Source: Owenia fusiformis
Lineage: Eukaryota > Annelida > Polychaeta > Sabellida > Oweniidae
NCBI GenBank assembly: GCA_903813345.2
Contig: CAIIXF020000003.1
Location: 2,074,109-2,138,108, forward strand
Length of the DNA stretch: 64,000 bases
Reading direction: 5' to 3'
Part shown: in pieces, positions 46,172 to 58,700 of the stretch
How the letters are laid out: each line of letters opens with the position of its first letter
Numbering within the stretch: the first letter of the stretch is position 1
Notes under the pieces: generated by a model
Seen by the model: only the letters and a program-made list of their open reading frames with translations
Database searches by the model: none
Told to the model about the DNA's origin: nothing
Made by a program: the position numbers and the translations under genes

Positions 46172-48100
46172 ATGTCAAAACTGGGCAAGTTCGCAAAGAG
46201 TGACTTTACAAAGTGTAAAATATGCCGACTCCTTTATCGTAGCCCAATCTCCCTGCCTTGTCTTCACAGCGCTTGTGAGAAATGCTTCAAGAAACAGGCG
46301 ACCAACAACAGCGGGGAATATAGCTTCACATGCCCTCAATGTAACGAAACTGCTAGCCTGAAAGACATCAAAAGGGACGTTTTCGTGGGGAATATCACAG
46401 AGGTCGCCTACTGTAATGTGAATGAAAGCAGAACGTGTGGGCATTGTAAATACAGGGGCGGCAACAACAGGTGTGTTCAATGTCGTATGCACCTATGTCA
46501 GGACTGCACGGATGCCCATCTGGATAACGCCAAAACTCGCAAGCACAAGATATTCCCTTATGCCGACATCCGCGAGGGTTATCACGATAAAGACATTCGA
46601 ACCAATCAACTTATAGAATGTGACAAGCACACCGACCAATCATTGGGCCATTTCTGCGAGGACTGTACAACCATTTTCTGTGCTGTTTGCCTGAAGGAGG
46701 ACCATGCCGACCATCAAACGCTGACTATAAAAGAATCGAGCAAGTACGAGAATATCCTAAGACAACAACGTGATTCAGTAAACGGCAGACTGACTAACCT
46801 CTCTAACTATCGCCAATACCTACAAGATTACGCTGATGAGATTGAGACAATGAAAGGCAACACTGTTAATGACATTGAAGCCCAGGCTGATGCCTTAAAA
46901 GCGCTAATTGACCGAAGAAAGGAGAAACTAATCGATGGTGTGAATACGATTTGTGAGAACGAGAAGAAAGGTCTTGCTTCTAAAATTGACTCATTTGAGA
47001 GTACAATATCAAGCATTAATGGCGTTGATAGCTCCTTGGAAATACTTTTCCAATACGGCAGACCGGAAGAAATACTATCAATATATAAAGACATTATGCT
47101 TCGTACAGAATTCTTCAAAAATGTCCAAATGGAGGGTATTGCCAGTAAGACACACGTGAAGCTTCAAAAGGGGATCATAAAACAAGAGGTCTTGGAAGAG
47201 ATGCTGGGAGAAGTGGAGGTCTTTCAGTCTTCCCAGGATTCACTAGCTATGACAGGGGATCAGGGTATTACGTTGGGGACCACCTACAATGTCCAGCCAG
47301 ATCTCATACTGGCATTTGATCCAAAAATTGATACCGATGAAAATGACCCAATCCCTATTGCGATAGATACAAATAAACATGGGGAGTTCGTCGTGCTAGA
47401 TAGCGCTAATAAGAAGATAAAGACTTTCAACCCGGAAGGTGAATTTCTACATGAGTTCACAACAACAGCCAAACAGCCTTATGATATCACTGTACTCCCG
47501 AACGCCCATATTGCCGTTAGTGATTTAGACTCTAACGACAAAATCAAACTATACTCGAGAGAGGGGGAATACCAGCGATCTATAAAAGGCGAATACCAAG
47601 GCCCTAAAGGAATTGCTTGCACGACAGATGGGCTCGTTGCAGTGGTTAATAGCTCGGAGCAAGAAATTACAACCCATAGAGTAAAAGACGGAGAGGTCGT
47701 GACAACAATAGAAGGGAAGGATGACTTTGGATTCGACATTGTCCAGGAAGCAGACCGGTTATGCATAACAAAAACGAACAACCTTGTTTTGTTAGACAGA
47801 CAAAAACCGCACGTCAAAGTCTACAGTATGGAAGGAAAATGTTTGAATCAATTTAACCAGAGCTCACAGAAAGTCCTCGGTCAGCCTGCTGGGATATGCG
47901 TCGACGGGGTTGGGTGTATATACATATCCGACCATAAACACCATCAGGTTGTGGAGCTCAGGCCAGATGGTAGCTTTGTACGTGTGCTCCTTGACAAACA
48001 CTCAGGTCTATGGCAGCCCCTCGCTCTTACTGTTACAAAGGCGGGGCTTCTTGCTGTCACTCAACAGATTGGTAGTGTCAGACTCTTCAAGTATAAATAA
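46172..48100 (+). CDS. TRIM-NHL protein (RING, two B-boxes, coiled coil, NHL)
   Basis: An intronless gene of 642 residues. The C3HC4 RING has C15, C18, C30, H32, C35, C38, C54 and C57. B-box 1 (about 88-130) has CGHCKYRGGNNRCVQC...HLCQDC. B-box 2 (about 150-190) has CDKHTDQSLGHFCEDC...HADH. A coiled coil spans about 195-320. A C-terminal beta-propeller of about six NHL-like strands (about 375-642) includes IAIDTNKHGEFVVLDSANKK, GPKGIACTTDGLVAVVNSSE and QPAGICVDGVGCIYISDHKH. There is no filamin domain between coil and NHL, unlike TRIM2/3/71, so it fits the TRIM56/TRIM32-like invertebrate expansions. A likely E3 ubiquitin ligase with a protein- or RNA-binding propeller. The start ATG lies 14 codons before the RING. 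Confidence 0.93.
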   Translation: MSKLGKFAKSDFTKCKICRLLYRSPISLPCLHSACEKCFKKQATNNSGEYSFTCPQCNETASLKDIKRDVFVGNITEVAYCNVNESRTCGHCKYRGGNNRCVQCRMHLCQDCTDAHLDNAKTRKHKIFPYADIREGYHDKDIRTNQLIECDKHTDQSLGHFCEDCTTIFCAVCLKEDHADHQTLTIKESSKYENILRQQRDSVNGRLTNLSNYRQYLQDYADEIETMKGNTVNDIEAQADALKALIDRRKEKLIDGVNTICENEKKGLASKIDSFESTISSINGVDSSLEILFQYGRPEEILSIYKDIMLRTEFFKNVQMEGIASKTHVKLQKGIIKQEVLEEMLGEVEVFQSSQDSLAMTGDQGITLGTTYNVQPDLILAFDPKIDTDENDPIPIAIDTNKHGEFVVLDSANKKIKTFNPEGEFLHEFTTTAKQPYDITVLPNAHIAVSDLDSNDKIKLYSREGEYQRSIKGEYQGPKGIACTTDGLVAVVNSSEQEITTHRVKDGEVVTTIEGKDDFGFDIVQEADRLCITKTNNLVLLDRQKPHVKVYSMEGKCLNQFNQSSQKVLGQPAGICVDGVGCIYISDHKHHQVVELRPDGSFVRVLLDKHSGLWQPLALTVTKAGLLAVTQQIGSVRLFKYK

Positions 48101-49780
48101 TTTGAACATAACCTGTGGTAACAACCGACCACTGGTCCTAACGATAACTGCAGTTAGTTTAAACAAAATGGTTGACACTATTTTACATGAATCTTTATGA
48201 CAACTAATTCATAAAGTTAATCATTAAACTGTAAATGCCTATGAAATTGCTGAAATATCCCAAAAATCGGGGAATTGAAAAGAAAACAGCTTTTTCAAGT
48301 AAACAATAATAAAAATCAACATTTTTGTTTCAAAGTTATAATATCTATTCTCATCCGAGAGGCAGCAGTTGTCTCTGAGATATTCATTTAAGCATGTTGC
48401 TTATTATAATACATTGGTAATATACAGTTGCGAGTGTTAGATTGGCGAATTATCGATCATCAATATACGATGCCGCCATTGCGGTAACACTAACTGCGGT
48501 TACCGTTATCTAAAGGGTAGTAGCATATCGGTCGTGCCTTAACGATACAGTAATGCACTTTGATATAAATATATACGTTAGGCATAATACAGAAATACAC
48601 ATATTTTAATTTAACAATACAATCTTGCTATTTATTAATGTATTAATATTTCACAAAACAAGTTAACTGGACAGCTCTGGCAGACTAGATCGAAAAGTTA
48701 CACATATTGCAAAATCTGCTTGTTATATACAAGTATCTGAAATATACATATCAGCCATAGAATAGTTCAGTTAATTAAACGATTTAAATCAATTTCAAAA
48801 TGATTCAACTCGAGGATTCAACATAATGATTTTGATACGGGCAACGTATTTAAACAAACAAATACTAACTGTTAGATTGTACAAACTTTTGTGTTCGCTT
48901 CATGTTCATTTTCCATATCATAAAGATAATATAGAGGGCGTCACACATTTCCACTTGTTATGGCATTTTAACTGACCGATATAAGTGTCAAGATTTACAA
49001 AGATTACACAAAAATACCCGTTTAGTCTTATGTACACGAATTATGGGAGGTATCAGATCTAGAAAGCAAGCTGAACAATAATTTTAGAATATGTTTGGCT
49101 CATATCATTTCGTGTCATGTCTATTTTCTAAAAATCCCGAGGTGCAGACTTTCTTTGAGAAAAACTTAAGATTTTTACGATCTTTAAAAGTGTTTTCATT
49201 TCAGAGACCTGGTTACCAAATTTAGCACTTTTAATCCTAAATAACTTTACCAACTGATAACATATCACATATCCTTTGGTCTTTATTAAACTCCCCTCCA
49301 AAAGTTTGGCAACATCAGCTCCCTCGCTGAACTACAAGTTAAAGCCACTTTATGTTTGAATTTTTAACAACATTTGGAGGGGAGTGAACATCTGAGATCG
49401 TAACAAACACACTGGTATGTACATGTTGTTTCATATTTCTTACCCTAAAATCCGATCCTGTCTTTAAATACCAACTGAGAACAACATGAAACACGTATAC
49501 TTATATACAAAATAACAAGACATTACTATGCAAAATGTCACCACATGTCATTTGTTACAGACACCCAACGCCGAAAACCAGCCGTCGAACACCAATCAAC
49601 GCCACAAAGAGAGACTATAACAATATGTCACAACGTGTAGTGGCGACATAATAACATACAGTTTTCAACAAATATAACAGGATAACATTTCTTTGTTGTG
49701 TAATCAGCTCTGCAAATTGTTGTTTCTAATTGTGCTTGCATTATAGTTCGTAAAATTGGCGTTTCCCGTAATTATGGTAA
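48101..49780. other. Intergenic region between TRIM-NHL and Amt genes
   Basis: 3' flanks of two converging genes. It contains a small inverted repeat (AACTCCCCTCCAAAAGTTTGG at about 49290 against CATTTGGAGGGGAGTGAAC at about 49372) and MITE family A copy 3. No gene is seen. Confidence 0.5.
49521..49650. mobile_element. MITE-like repeat family A, copy 3
   Basis: Inverse orientation of the copy at 10407: CATTACTATGCAAAATGTCA at the left and ACTATAACAATATGTCAC near the right. Diverged. Confidence 0.55.
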
Positions 49781-52700
49781 CTACGTTTTGTTATCGACTC
49801 CTCCTGGTATCAATTCTGCATCGGAACCGAATATTGATGAAATGGATGGTTCTGGTTCCTTAATGCTAAGTCGTTTGGCCAGCTCTTTAGCGGCGCTTCT
49901 TTGTCGTGGACTACTTACAACCGCGGATGGATGATCAATTGGGACCTTTGTCATGTTCTCATCACCTATGGTAGAGATATAGTCCTCGTCGTCATTTTTT
50001 ATGTTCTTGTTGGCCTCGGCTATTTTGTTTGAGCGACGTATATTCCAATCACTTCCCTTTTTAGAATCAGCGTTGGACACACGACTTCCACGTCTGAAGT
50101 AAAAAATATTTATAACAGCGTTCGGAATATATACAGTCTAAGAATTACATTCAAATACTGTATTATAATGTTGAATTTAATTACACCGAATCATAAATCT
50201 AGAAATTTGCAGTTATTAAACTTTTGATTTAATTGGCTCATTGCGTCACTGTAAGTTTTGAGAATCAAAGGAAATGTGTTTAGTTATAAGTTGTGACGTA
50301 GTCTTGCCTCAAAAATCTGATTCTTTCTTAGAGGAATAGGGGTTAGGGTTAGTTTAAAGGGTTAGGGTCAAGGGATAGGCCGGTGTAAAAGGGTAGGAGG
50401 TTCTATCAAATTATGGTCCTACTCTCCATTGATTTATATGGTGACCTGAATACAACTCTTTCCCTCATTATCTTATACGCAATCAGGGCCAGTAAGGGCC
50501 ATTAAGAAAGGGGACCATAATCCCTGGGGGACCATCATTTTTTTCACACCGGTGTGAAATGGTAGGAGGTCCTATCAAATTATGGTCCTACTCTCCATTG
50601 ATTTATATGGTGACCTAAATACAACTCTTTCCCTCATTATCTTATACGCAATCAGGGCCAGTAAGGGCCGTTAAGAAAGGGGACCATAATCCCCGGGGGA
50701 CCATCATTTCTTTCACACCGGGTTAGATTTTGGCCTTGGTTTGGCCATCTTTGGTTTCAGACCAAAAATCATGACCCCAATAGAAGGTATCAATGTATGA
50801 CTTATTCAATACCTCGCATACACAGCAGGTTCGCTTGCCACTCTGTTCCCAATGAACATCATCCCAGTAGGTTGATGGTGGTCTATGCCATGCTCCACGT
50901 AATCAGATCCCAACCTCTCGTGGTCCTTCGACAGTCGGATCCCAAGAGTATATTTCAGTGGCTAAAACATGTATATCATGTATTAAAGAAAGTTAGAGCA
51001 TATAGTGCATTACTTCTGGGACAACCCTCGTATCACCATAGGTTTCGGCCAATACAAATATGGATGTATTGGAAAATAACCCCACGTCCTCGGGAATGAT
51101 AGGAAACATTTATTGTCATGTAATGTGGAAAAAACGCTATATGATAGTTTATGGAGCCGGAAGTTCTCGTTTGAATCATAATCGAACCCGTTTATGTTGG
51201 CGATTAAAAAACGCAAAGGAGGAGGGAAGTTAGTGCAACAGATTTTGGACAGTCATATGTTTGATTTTGGCCATTTCCTGGGGATTAAAACAGGTGCATA
51301 TGTTAGGCGAATGCATTACCTCCAGGAAAATCACTTCTAGAGATGATAAAATAATTTCGACTTTGAGACAGGGTAGATGCAAACAACGCACCCACATGTT
51401 TTTTCTGAAACGTTTTCCTGATTTTCAACCCCTTCCATCCCTGCTTTTTTAATTTTTCTTGCATCAATATGTTGCATTTTGACACACAGATAATCCCTTA
51501 AAAGGAATAAATGATTCCTTTTAGATAAAGTGGAAAACAATATTTCCCATGTTATTTTCCCATAGGAAAAATCATTGCTTTCAGCTAAGTTTGGTCACCC
51601 ATAATGGGTATCTTTAAAACCCCTGAAGGAATCACTTATTCCTTTAAAGTGGTTAACTATATGTCAAAATGCAACATATTGATGCAAGAAAAATTGAAAA
51701 AGCAGGGGTGGAAGGGGTCGGAAATTAGGAAAACATTTCAGAAAAAACATGTGGGTGGGTTGTTTGCATCTACCCTGTCTCAAAGTCAAAATTATTTTTT
51801 CATCTCTAGAAGTGATTTTCCTGGAGGTAATGCATTGGCCTAACATATGCAATTGTTTAAATCCTCAGAAAATGGCCAAAATCCAAAATATGACTGTCCA
51901 AAATCTGTTGCGCTAATTTCCCTCCTCTTTTGTCAAACATTTCCGAACTATATATTTTGATTAAAGAACAAAATAAAGTTTGGAACATTGACAGGTTTTA
52001 ATATACCATGCAATAATGACTTCTTGTTACTAAACTTATGAAGGTGTGTGTACAGATAACTTACCAGCAATATTGCAAGTGTACTAAGGGCTGACCAGGC
52101 TGCTATACAGACACACGCAAGGAGCTGTACCCCCAGCAGTCTGAATCCACCCCCACGGAACAAACCACTCTGCCCTTTTGTCATGTTTTCCAGTGTATCG
52201 TTCTCTGCAAATAGTCCGACAGCGAGCATTCCCTGAAATATACGAGTACAGCTTACGGTCGACTTGCGACTGCCGTAGGGTTTCGATGGGTAATGTACCT
52301 TTGGAAACTGGTTTTAGGTCAGGTTTTCTGTCATATCTTTGCTGTGAACAAGTTCGCAAGACGATTGACCCGATTCCCGGAGGACCCAGCTGGGTTTTTC
52401 ACATATCATATATGATCTCGTATTTATTCTGCAAGTGAACATTGCAATTTAGGACAATTTCTTTTCTTTATTATGATCTATTTAAACTACTTTACTCTAC
52501 ACATTCGGCTTTCAAATTTCCTGCCAATTTTGCCTCTTCCAGTTTCACGCGTTGCCAACAACCGTTAATTTGAATTTTAGACCTACCCCATGTTTGAAAA
52601 TGAGAATTGTGAGTCTGATACTGCACCGTTTTACATCAAACTTGTTTCATCAAAAGACGAATACCCATGCAATGTTTCGGAATATGTTGAAGACTAGCAC

Positions 52701-55700
52701 TGCCAGGGAGTATGATTAAAAGCAAAACAAAATTGCCTTTCTGTCGTTGCATTCCTTTATTGTACATAGTACTTCGATTTAATAGCGGCGTTTTGGTCCC
52801 CAGCTGTGAGAAACGCATCTCACAGCTGGGGACCAAAAACGCCGCTAAAGGGACTTTGTATAACGGAACAATGTAACAACAGAAAGGCTTTTTGTTAAGC
52901 TTTGAATGGAACAAGTTTGATGAAAAACGGTATAGTATAAGGCTCACAGGGGTGTAACGGGCCCTGACACCCGATCTGTTTCGTGCTATAAAAAAGGGGT
53001 CGGAGGCTGTAGAGTAAATAATTATGAAACTATAAATCTGGCATCTAATAGTATTCGTGACGTTTCGTAATATGTATGTGTTGTGATAATAACAGATGTG
53101 ACATTGTTACTTTAAATGTGACTTTGAAAGATGGATTCATCGTGAAAATGTATGTTGCATTGTATCAATGTAACCCAGAAACAAATGAAACCGTTTGGCG
53201 ATAGTAAGGATTTTAAGTATACACCCGTTAAATGAATCTAACCAATATCAGAAACTGGAATATTTCGGAGAACAATCAACATTTGGGTCCTATTCTCTAT
53301 TGATTTATATGGTGACCTAATTACAATATTATCTTCTTTATTATTTATACACAGTCGGGGCCAGTAAGGGCCGTAAGGAAAGGAGACCATAATCCCCAAG
53401 GGACCATAATTTCTTTGAAACCGGCATTGCGTTGCGATTGGGGGTTTTTGGCAATTGGAAGAATGAGACCCAAAGTTATGTATTTGCAATGGATCATACA
53501 TGTAACCAATGTCTGACTGCTTTGGCACGATTCTGATATGATAAAATGACGTCATCCAAACGGAACGCAATATTTACTGGTCTATAAAGAAAGTTACAAG
53601 TCATACATATTCGATTATATATACAATATAGTTAATCAATAGACTAAATGCGAGTAGAAATAATCTTAATTTACGTCATTAAATATTCAAAATTCAGTCA
53701 AAGGGATGTCATATTTAAAATCTACATGTAAAAGTACATCTACAAATGTAGTTTCGAAAATTGTTTATCAACTTTGAAAATTTAATTATTTTGAAAATGT
53801 GACTTCTAGTTCGGGTTGATTCCCCATAGACACCATGTTACAAAATCACAAAAAGTGAAATATCTTTTCTTGTATTGGACAGATTACATTTTATTTTACA
53901 GGACATATTTCAATTTGCATAACTATTAAATACATAAAGGTTATATGGAAATTGAACCACTAAAACTGACGTAATTTAAGTTAAAGCGAATTTTCTACTT
54001 TACCCGCCATGTTATCTGACCCGAACGAGCCACCTGGTGGTGATACTGGTAACTACCTACTCGCATCTGCGTTAAAAACGTTATTATGAAATAGCATATC
54101 ATCATATTGAAATCAATTTTACTCTATCGTCATATTTCACATTGATTAAAAATGTGGATAGTTTTATTCAAAACCATATACAGGTTTTGATAAAATCACC
54201 CTCGATGTTGAGGTAATACATGGAATAGAATAATCGCTCGGGGTTATTAATAATTTGGAGTCATATGACAGTAAACTCCGCCATTACTTTCACGGGATGT
54301 CAACTAAACGGCTAATTGCAGTAATATTAGGAACCGGAGCATGTCGCTTAATACAATAAGATAACCGATCTTATGAGCGTTTGCACTCTTTATTATTAAT
54401 AGGGAGGATCGTCTTACTATAAAGCATGATTGTTCGTCAATTTGTCTCTCTTTCTCTCTGTCTCTCGCTCTGTCTGGACATCCCCTCACAGACCGTTTGA
54501 CCTTTGGTTATCATACTTGGTCATTGTACTAAATGAGTCAATGTGTATTTTCAAGGTCATAGGTCAAGGTCATTCAAAGGTAATAGGTCAGTATCTAGAT
54601 ATTGAATTTGGCATTTTAGATCCTTGGTGGGTGCTGTGACTCTTAACGACCCATGATTAGGTAACCCAAGGTCAAGTTCATCCCAAGGCCAAAGGTCAAT
54701 TAAGTATATTGTGTTTTAAGGGCCTTGGAAACTGTAGATCAAAGTCAACGTTATTGGTCGAGGTTATCTCAGGGTCAAAAGTCAATATCTCTCTAAGGAA
54801 CGTGTAGCTTATCATCCCTTATAATTTCGTATAAGATCCGGCTTCCAACAAAATATATGCAAAAGCATGATTGGTTTGGCCATGGTATGGATTTATTTTG
54901 AGAATTCATGTTTTTCCTGATAAAACGACATCTGTCCCTTACCGTAGATGACCGTTGACATCTGTGGTGTTGAGATAATAATTTTTTAAATTTAATATGT
55001 AAGAATTGTTGACAAAATTGCATGCCGAAAGACACATAGAATCAATAAGATTTCATAAAGCATTTGAGCCTGGAAAATGTTTCAAAACATCACATTTGGC
55101 TAAATGCATGGTTTCGAGGTGGCCAAGTAGGCAACACCAAGAGGGCATGGAAATTACATACTCGCATGGGACACACATTTAGGTAACTAATATTATACAA
55201 CTTTTTTTTAATTTACTCTCCGGAAATCCACGTCTCTTACAACAAAAAAGAAAATCATAAGTAAGGTTGCTCTCAGTATGAAAAGCTTATAAGTTATCAT
55301 TACATACCCAAACTCCTCCAACCCCGTGCACGCCAAATCCACCAACTGGGTCATCGATCTTCATCTTATCCAGTAGTATAATAGTGCCCAGCGTCAACAT
55401 CCCTGCGATAATACCTATGATCAGCGCCTCCCAGGGCTTTACGATGGCACAACCCGCTACAACAAAAGGTAAATTTTGTTCATTTAGATTATTTTTTCAA
55501 GAATCATATATAAAATGTTTATCATTATCACGGCGTAATCGCCAAAGGGGCATTTTATTCCCGCTTATTAGCAGTAAATCGAGTGACTTTGGAAATGAGT
55601 GAATTTGTAAGGTTTTGGCGAGGAATGTAGAAGACGAACAAGAAACGTCGCCATAATCGAAGACGTCAATGCGTACATACGTCATACAAAAAATGTCCAT

Positions 55701-58700
55701 TATTATCACGGCGTACTCGCCAAAGGGAGCATTTCTATTAATCGAGCGACTTGGGAAATGAGTGGAATTTGTAAAATCTAAAGGAATGCATAAGACGAAC
55801 AAGAAACGTCGCCATAATCGAACACGTCACTGCGTACGTGGTAGCATAAATATGAACTCACGCGTAACCTTGAACCCTAATTTTTTATTTATCATTTATT
55901 CAATAACACTTAACGTACCCGTTATTCCAACCAGTGCGCCCAGAACAGAGTTCACAAGGTCACCAATCTGCAGCTTTCCCTTTGTTCGTATTTGACTAAA
56001 ATGGATAAAACGCATTGATGACAAAATTAAATAACTGATACTCAATAATAACATAGGTAAAAGGTTTCATGTTTTAAGATGAATCATACACACTTGAGAG
56101 AATTCACAACTCACTTATAGCATGTTTGTTATTTCAGTGCAACGTACACTTACGAAGCGTTTGACTACGTCATCATTTGATAGCTAATACTTATCAAAGT
56201 TTAAGTAAGAATCAATAGGGAGCTTAAGCTTGCAATGTTTTTCACAACCTAAACGTGAACGTAAAATATTTAAGAGATGCATTTGTATGGGCGATTGGTC
56301 ATACGTAAAGGTTGGCGTTTTGATTTTATATACAAGCTTAAACTCCCTAATATTACACGTATAGACGTATAGTGCTGCGCAATAAATTATAACGTAATCA
56401 AACGCTTCATAAGTTATACGTTATACGGGAATAATAAATTCATGCTATGTGAGTTGCGAAACCTCTCTATTATTGTAGAATATACATACAAATAAGAAAA
56501 AGATTATCCCTTTCATTGATTATCAGAAATAATTATTATAATAACGTGTTTGGTATCAAACAGTGTTACCTCTATAATGTATGTAAATGTGTTACATAAT
56601 TCAAGCTTTCAATCGCCACCTAGATGTCATAACTCTATCAGTATTAATTAAACTTAAGGATTCACTATTGGTATTAATCAAACTCAAGGATTCACGATTA
56701 GTATTAATCAAACTTAAGGATTCACCATTTGTATTAATTAAACTTAAGGATTCACTATAAGTATTAATTAAACTTAAGAATTATCTATTAGTAAATTATC
56801 TATTAGTATTAATTAAACTTTAGGATTCACTATTAGTATTAATTAAACTTAAGGATTCACGATTAGTATTAATTAAACTTAAGGAGGATTCACTATTAGT
56901 ATTAATTAAACTTAAGGATTCACTATTAGTATTAATTAAACTTAAGGATTCACGATTAGTATTAATCAAACTTAAGGATTAACTATGGAATCGCAGGCAT
57001 ATATACTGTTTATGGTGAATCCACAAGAAAACATTACAACTTATTCAGATAATTAATATCAAATATACTATTCTACAAATTGACGACAAATTAGAATATG
57101 GAATTGATTTAGTTGTTCCTTTTTCTTAGAGTAGATAATCAGTACTATGAATCTAACTCCTATGATGTAAATTTATTTTTAATTGATTGCCCTCAGTCAA
57201 TATTTGTTCAAGTGAAATTTAGAATGTTTTTAAATGAAATCTTTAATTGTATTTTAAGTGGAAAAATTCTAAGCGTTACTTTAGAATCATGTATTTCTCG
57301 GTATGTCAATCGATGAATAAAGAAGTTAAAGCCACACTGAATTTTGATATAAATAAAAATTAGTCGTACAATATAGTTTCAAGTACATGTTATTAATTTA
57401 TTTACGAAAAATAGTTACGATAGACTACTAGAATATAGGAAGTTTACCACCCTTTATTCTTAAATTGAACAATATAATTGAATGATGTCATCACGTCAGT
57501 TATGGACTTAACTTACGTCAGTTTAATGCTAATATTTAAACTTGCATCACCTGTATGTACAGCCAGCAAATCCACCTCCCATTGCAGCTATCAAGGTTGT
57601 CGCTGCAGCCCTAATATCAATATAAAACAAACTATGTAGGCATCCATAATATGTAACGAACAATCCATAAACGCACGCTGCTCGTCATAAGTTTGAGACC
57701 AGGATCACGTATCAAAGTCTGCATGATTATTCTTTGGCGATTTGAAAAACATGCCTCTCATTCACTGTTCCACAACTAGTTCCTTTACTCGTTACGTGTT
57801 TTTTGTTTTCTCGATACGTATAAGTCATGTTGCGAATTATCATTAGAATAAAGTAAGACAATATAGTCTAGCTCTTAGAAATGCTCTCGATTTGGAATTT
57901 GATTTTTCAAAAAAGCTGTAATTCATCCATTTAGACCATCGCTTTTGTTACATTGACATAATTCGTCAAAGTAACATACATCCGGTAATATAACGGACTT
58001 TCGTCAATGTAACAAAAGCGAGGGGCTAAATATATGAATTGAAACTTCATTTACAAACAAATTCCAAATCGAAGAAATTTATTAAAACTAGACTATTTTT
58101 TCTAGCTTTGTGTCAAATTATAATCTGCAATTTGACTTATAGAGAAATCAAGAAACTCGTATACAGGAAGTTCATTCATTTTGTTACATTGACGTTCCGT
58201 CAAAGTTACTAGTTGTGGAACAGTGTTATTTGTAACACATTTTCGAACTATTATAATCAAGAAACCACATTAAGATTCAAACATGGTAAGTCTTTGATAT
58301 GGTGTCAAATGAAAACGTCTAGATGCCAAACTTATTATTACGAGTGTTAGTTGCACATTAAATATCTACCTTTAAATATCAAAATAAACAGTGACTTTAA
58401 TTCAATAAATACAGAATATCACATCATTTTGAGTGATATCATTTTTATCGCCGAGTTGATATCAAACATCAACACGAGTGAGCGAAGCGAATGAGTGTTG
58501 ATATTTGATATCTACGAGGCGATAAAATGATACCACGAGAAATTATGTGATATTGGGTTTATCCCATGATTACGATCACCTTGTGATATAGTTCGTCATA
58601 AATACAATTTTTTAATCGTTATTTAGCAGCCTTCTAATCAAATTATATACACAATCGTAATTTAATACACCAATGAAACTTAAAGAGAATAAATTAACGG

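Noticed and set aside
51303-51852. Several short frames with KKQGWKG and similar peptides on both strands
   Set aside because: The same sequence is read from the two inverted arms of the MITE at 51208-51937.
55497-55802. 101-codon minus-strand frame in the Amt intron
   Set aside because: It spans the two tandem ~180-bp repeats, and its peptide repeats come from those copies.
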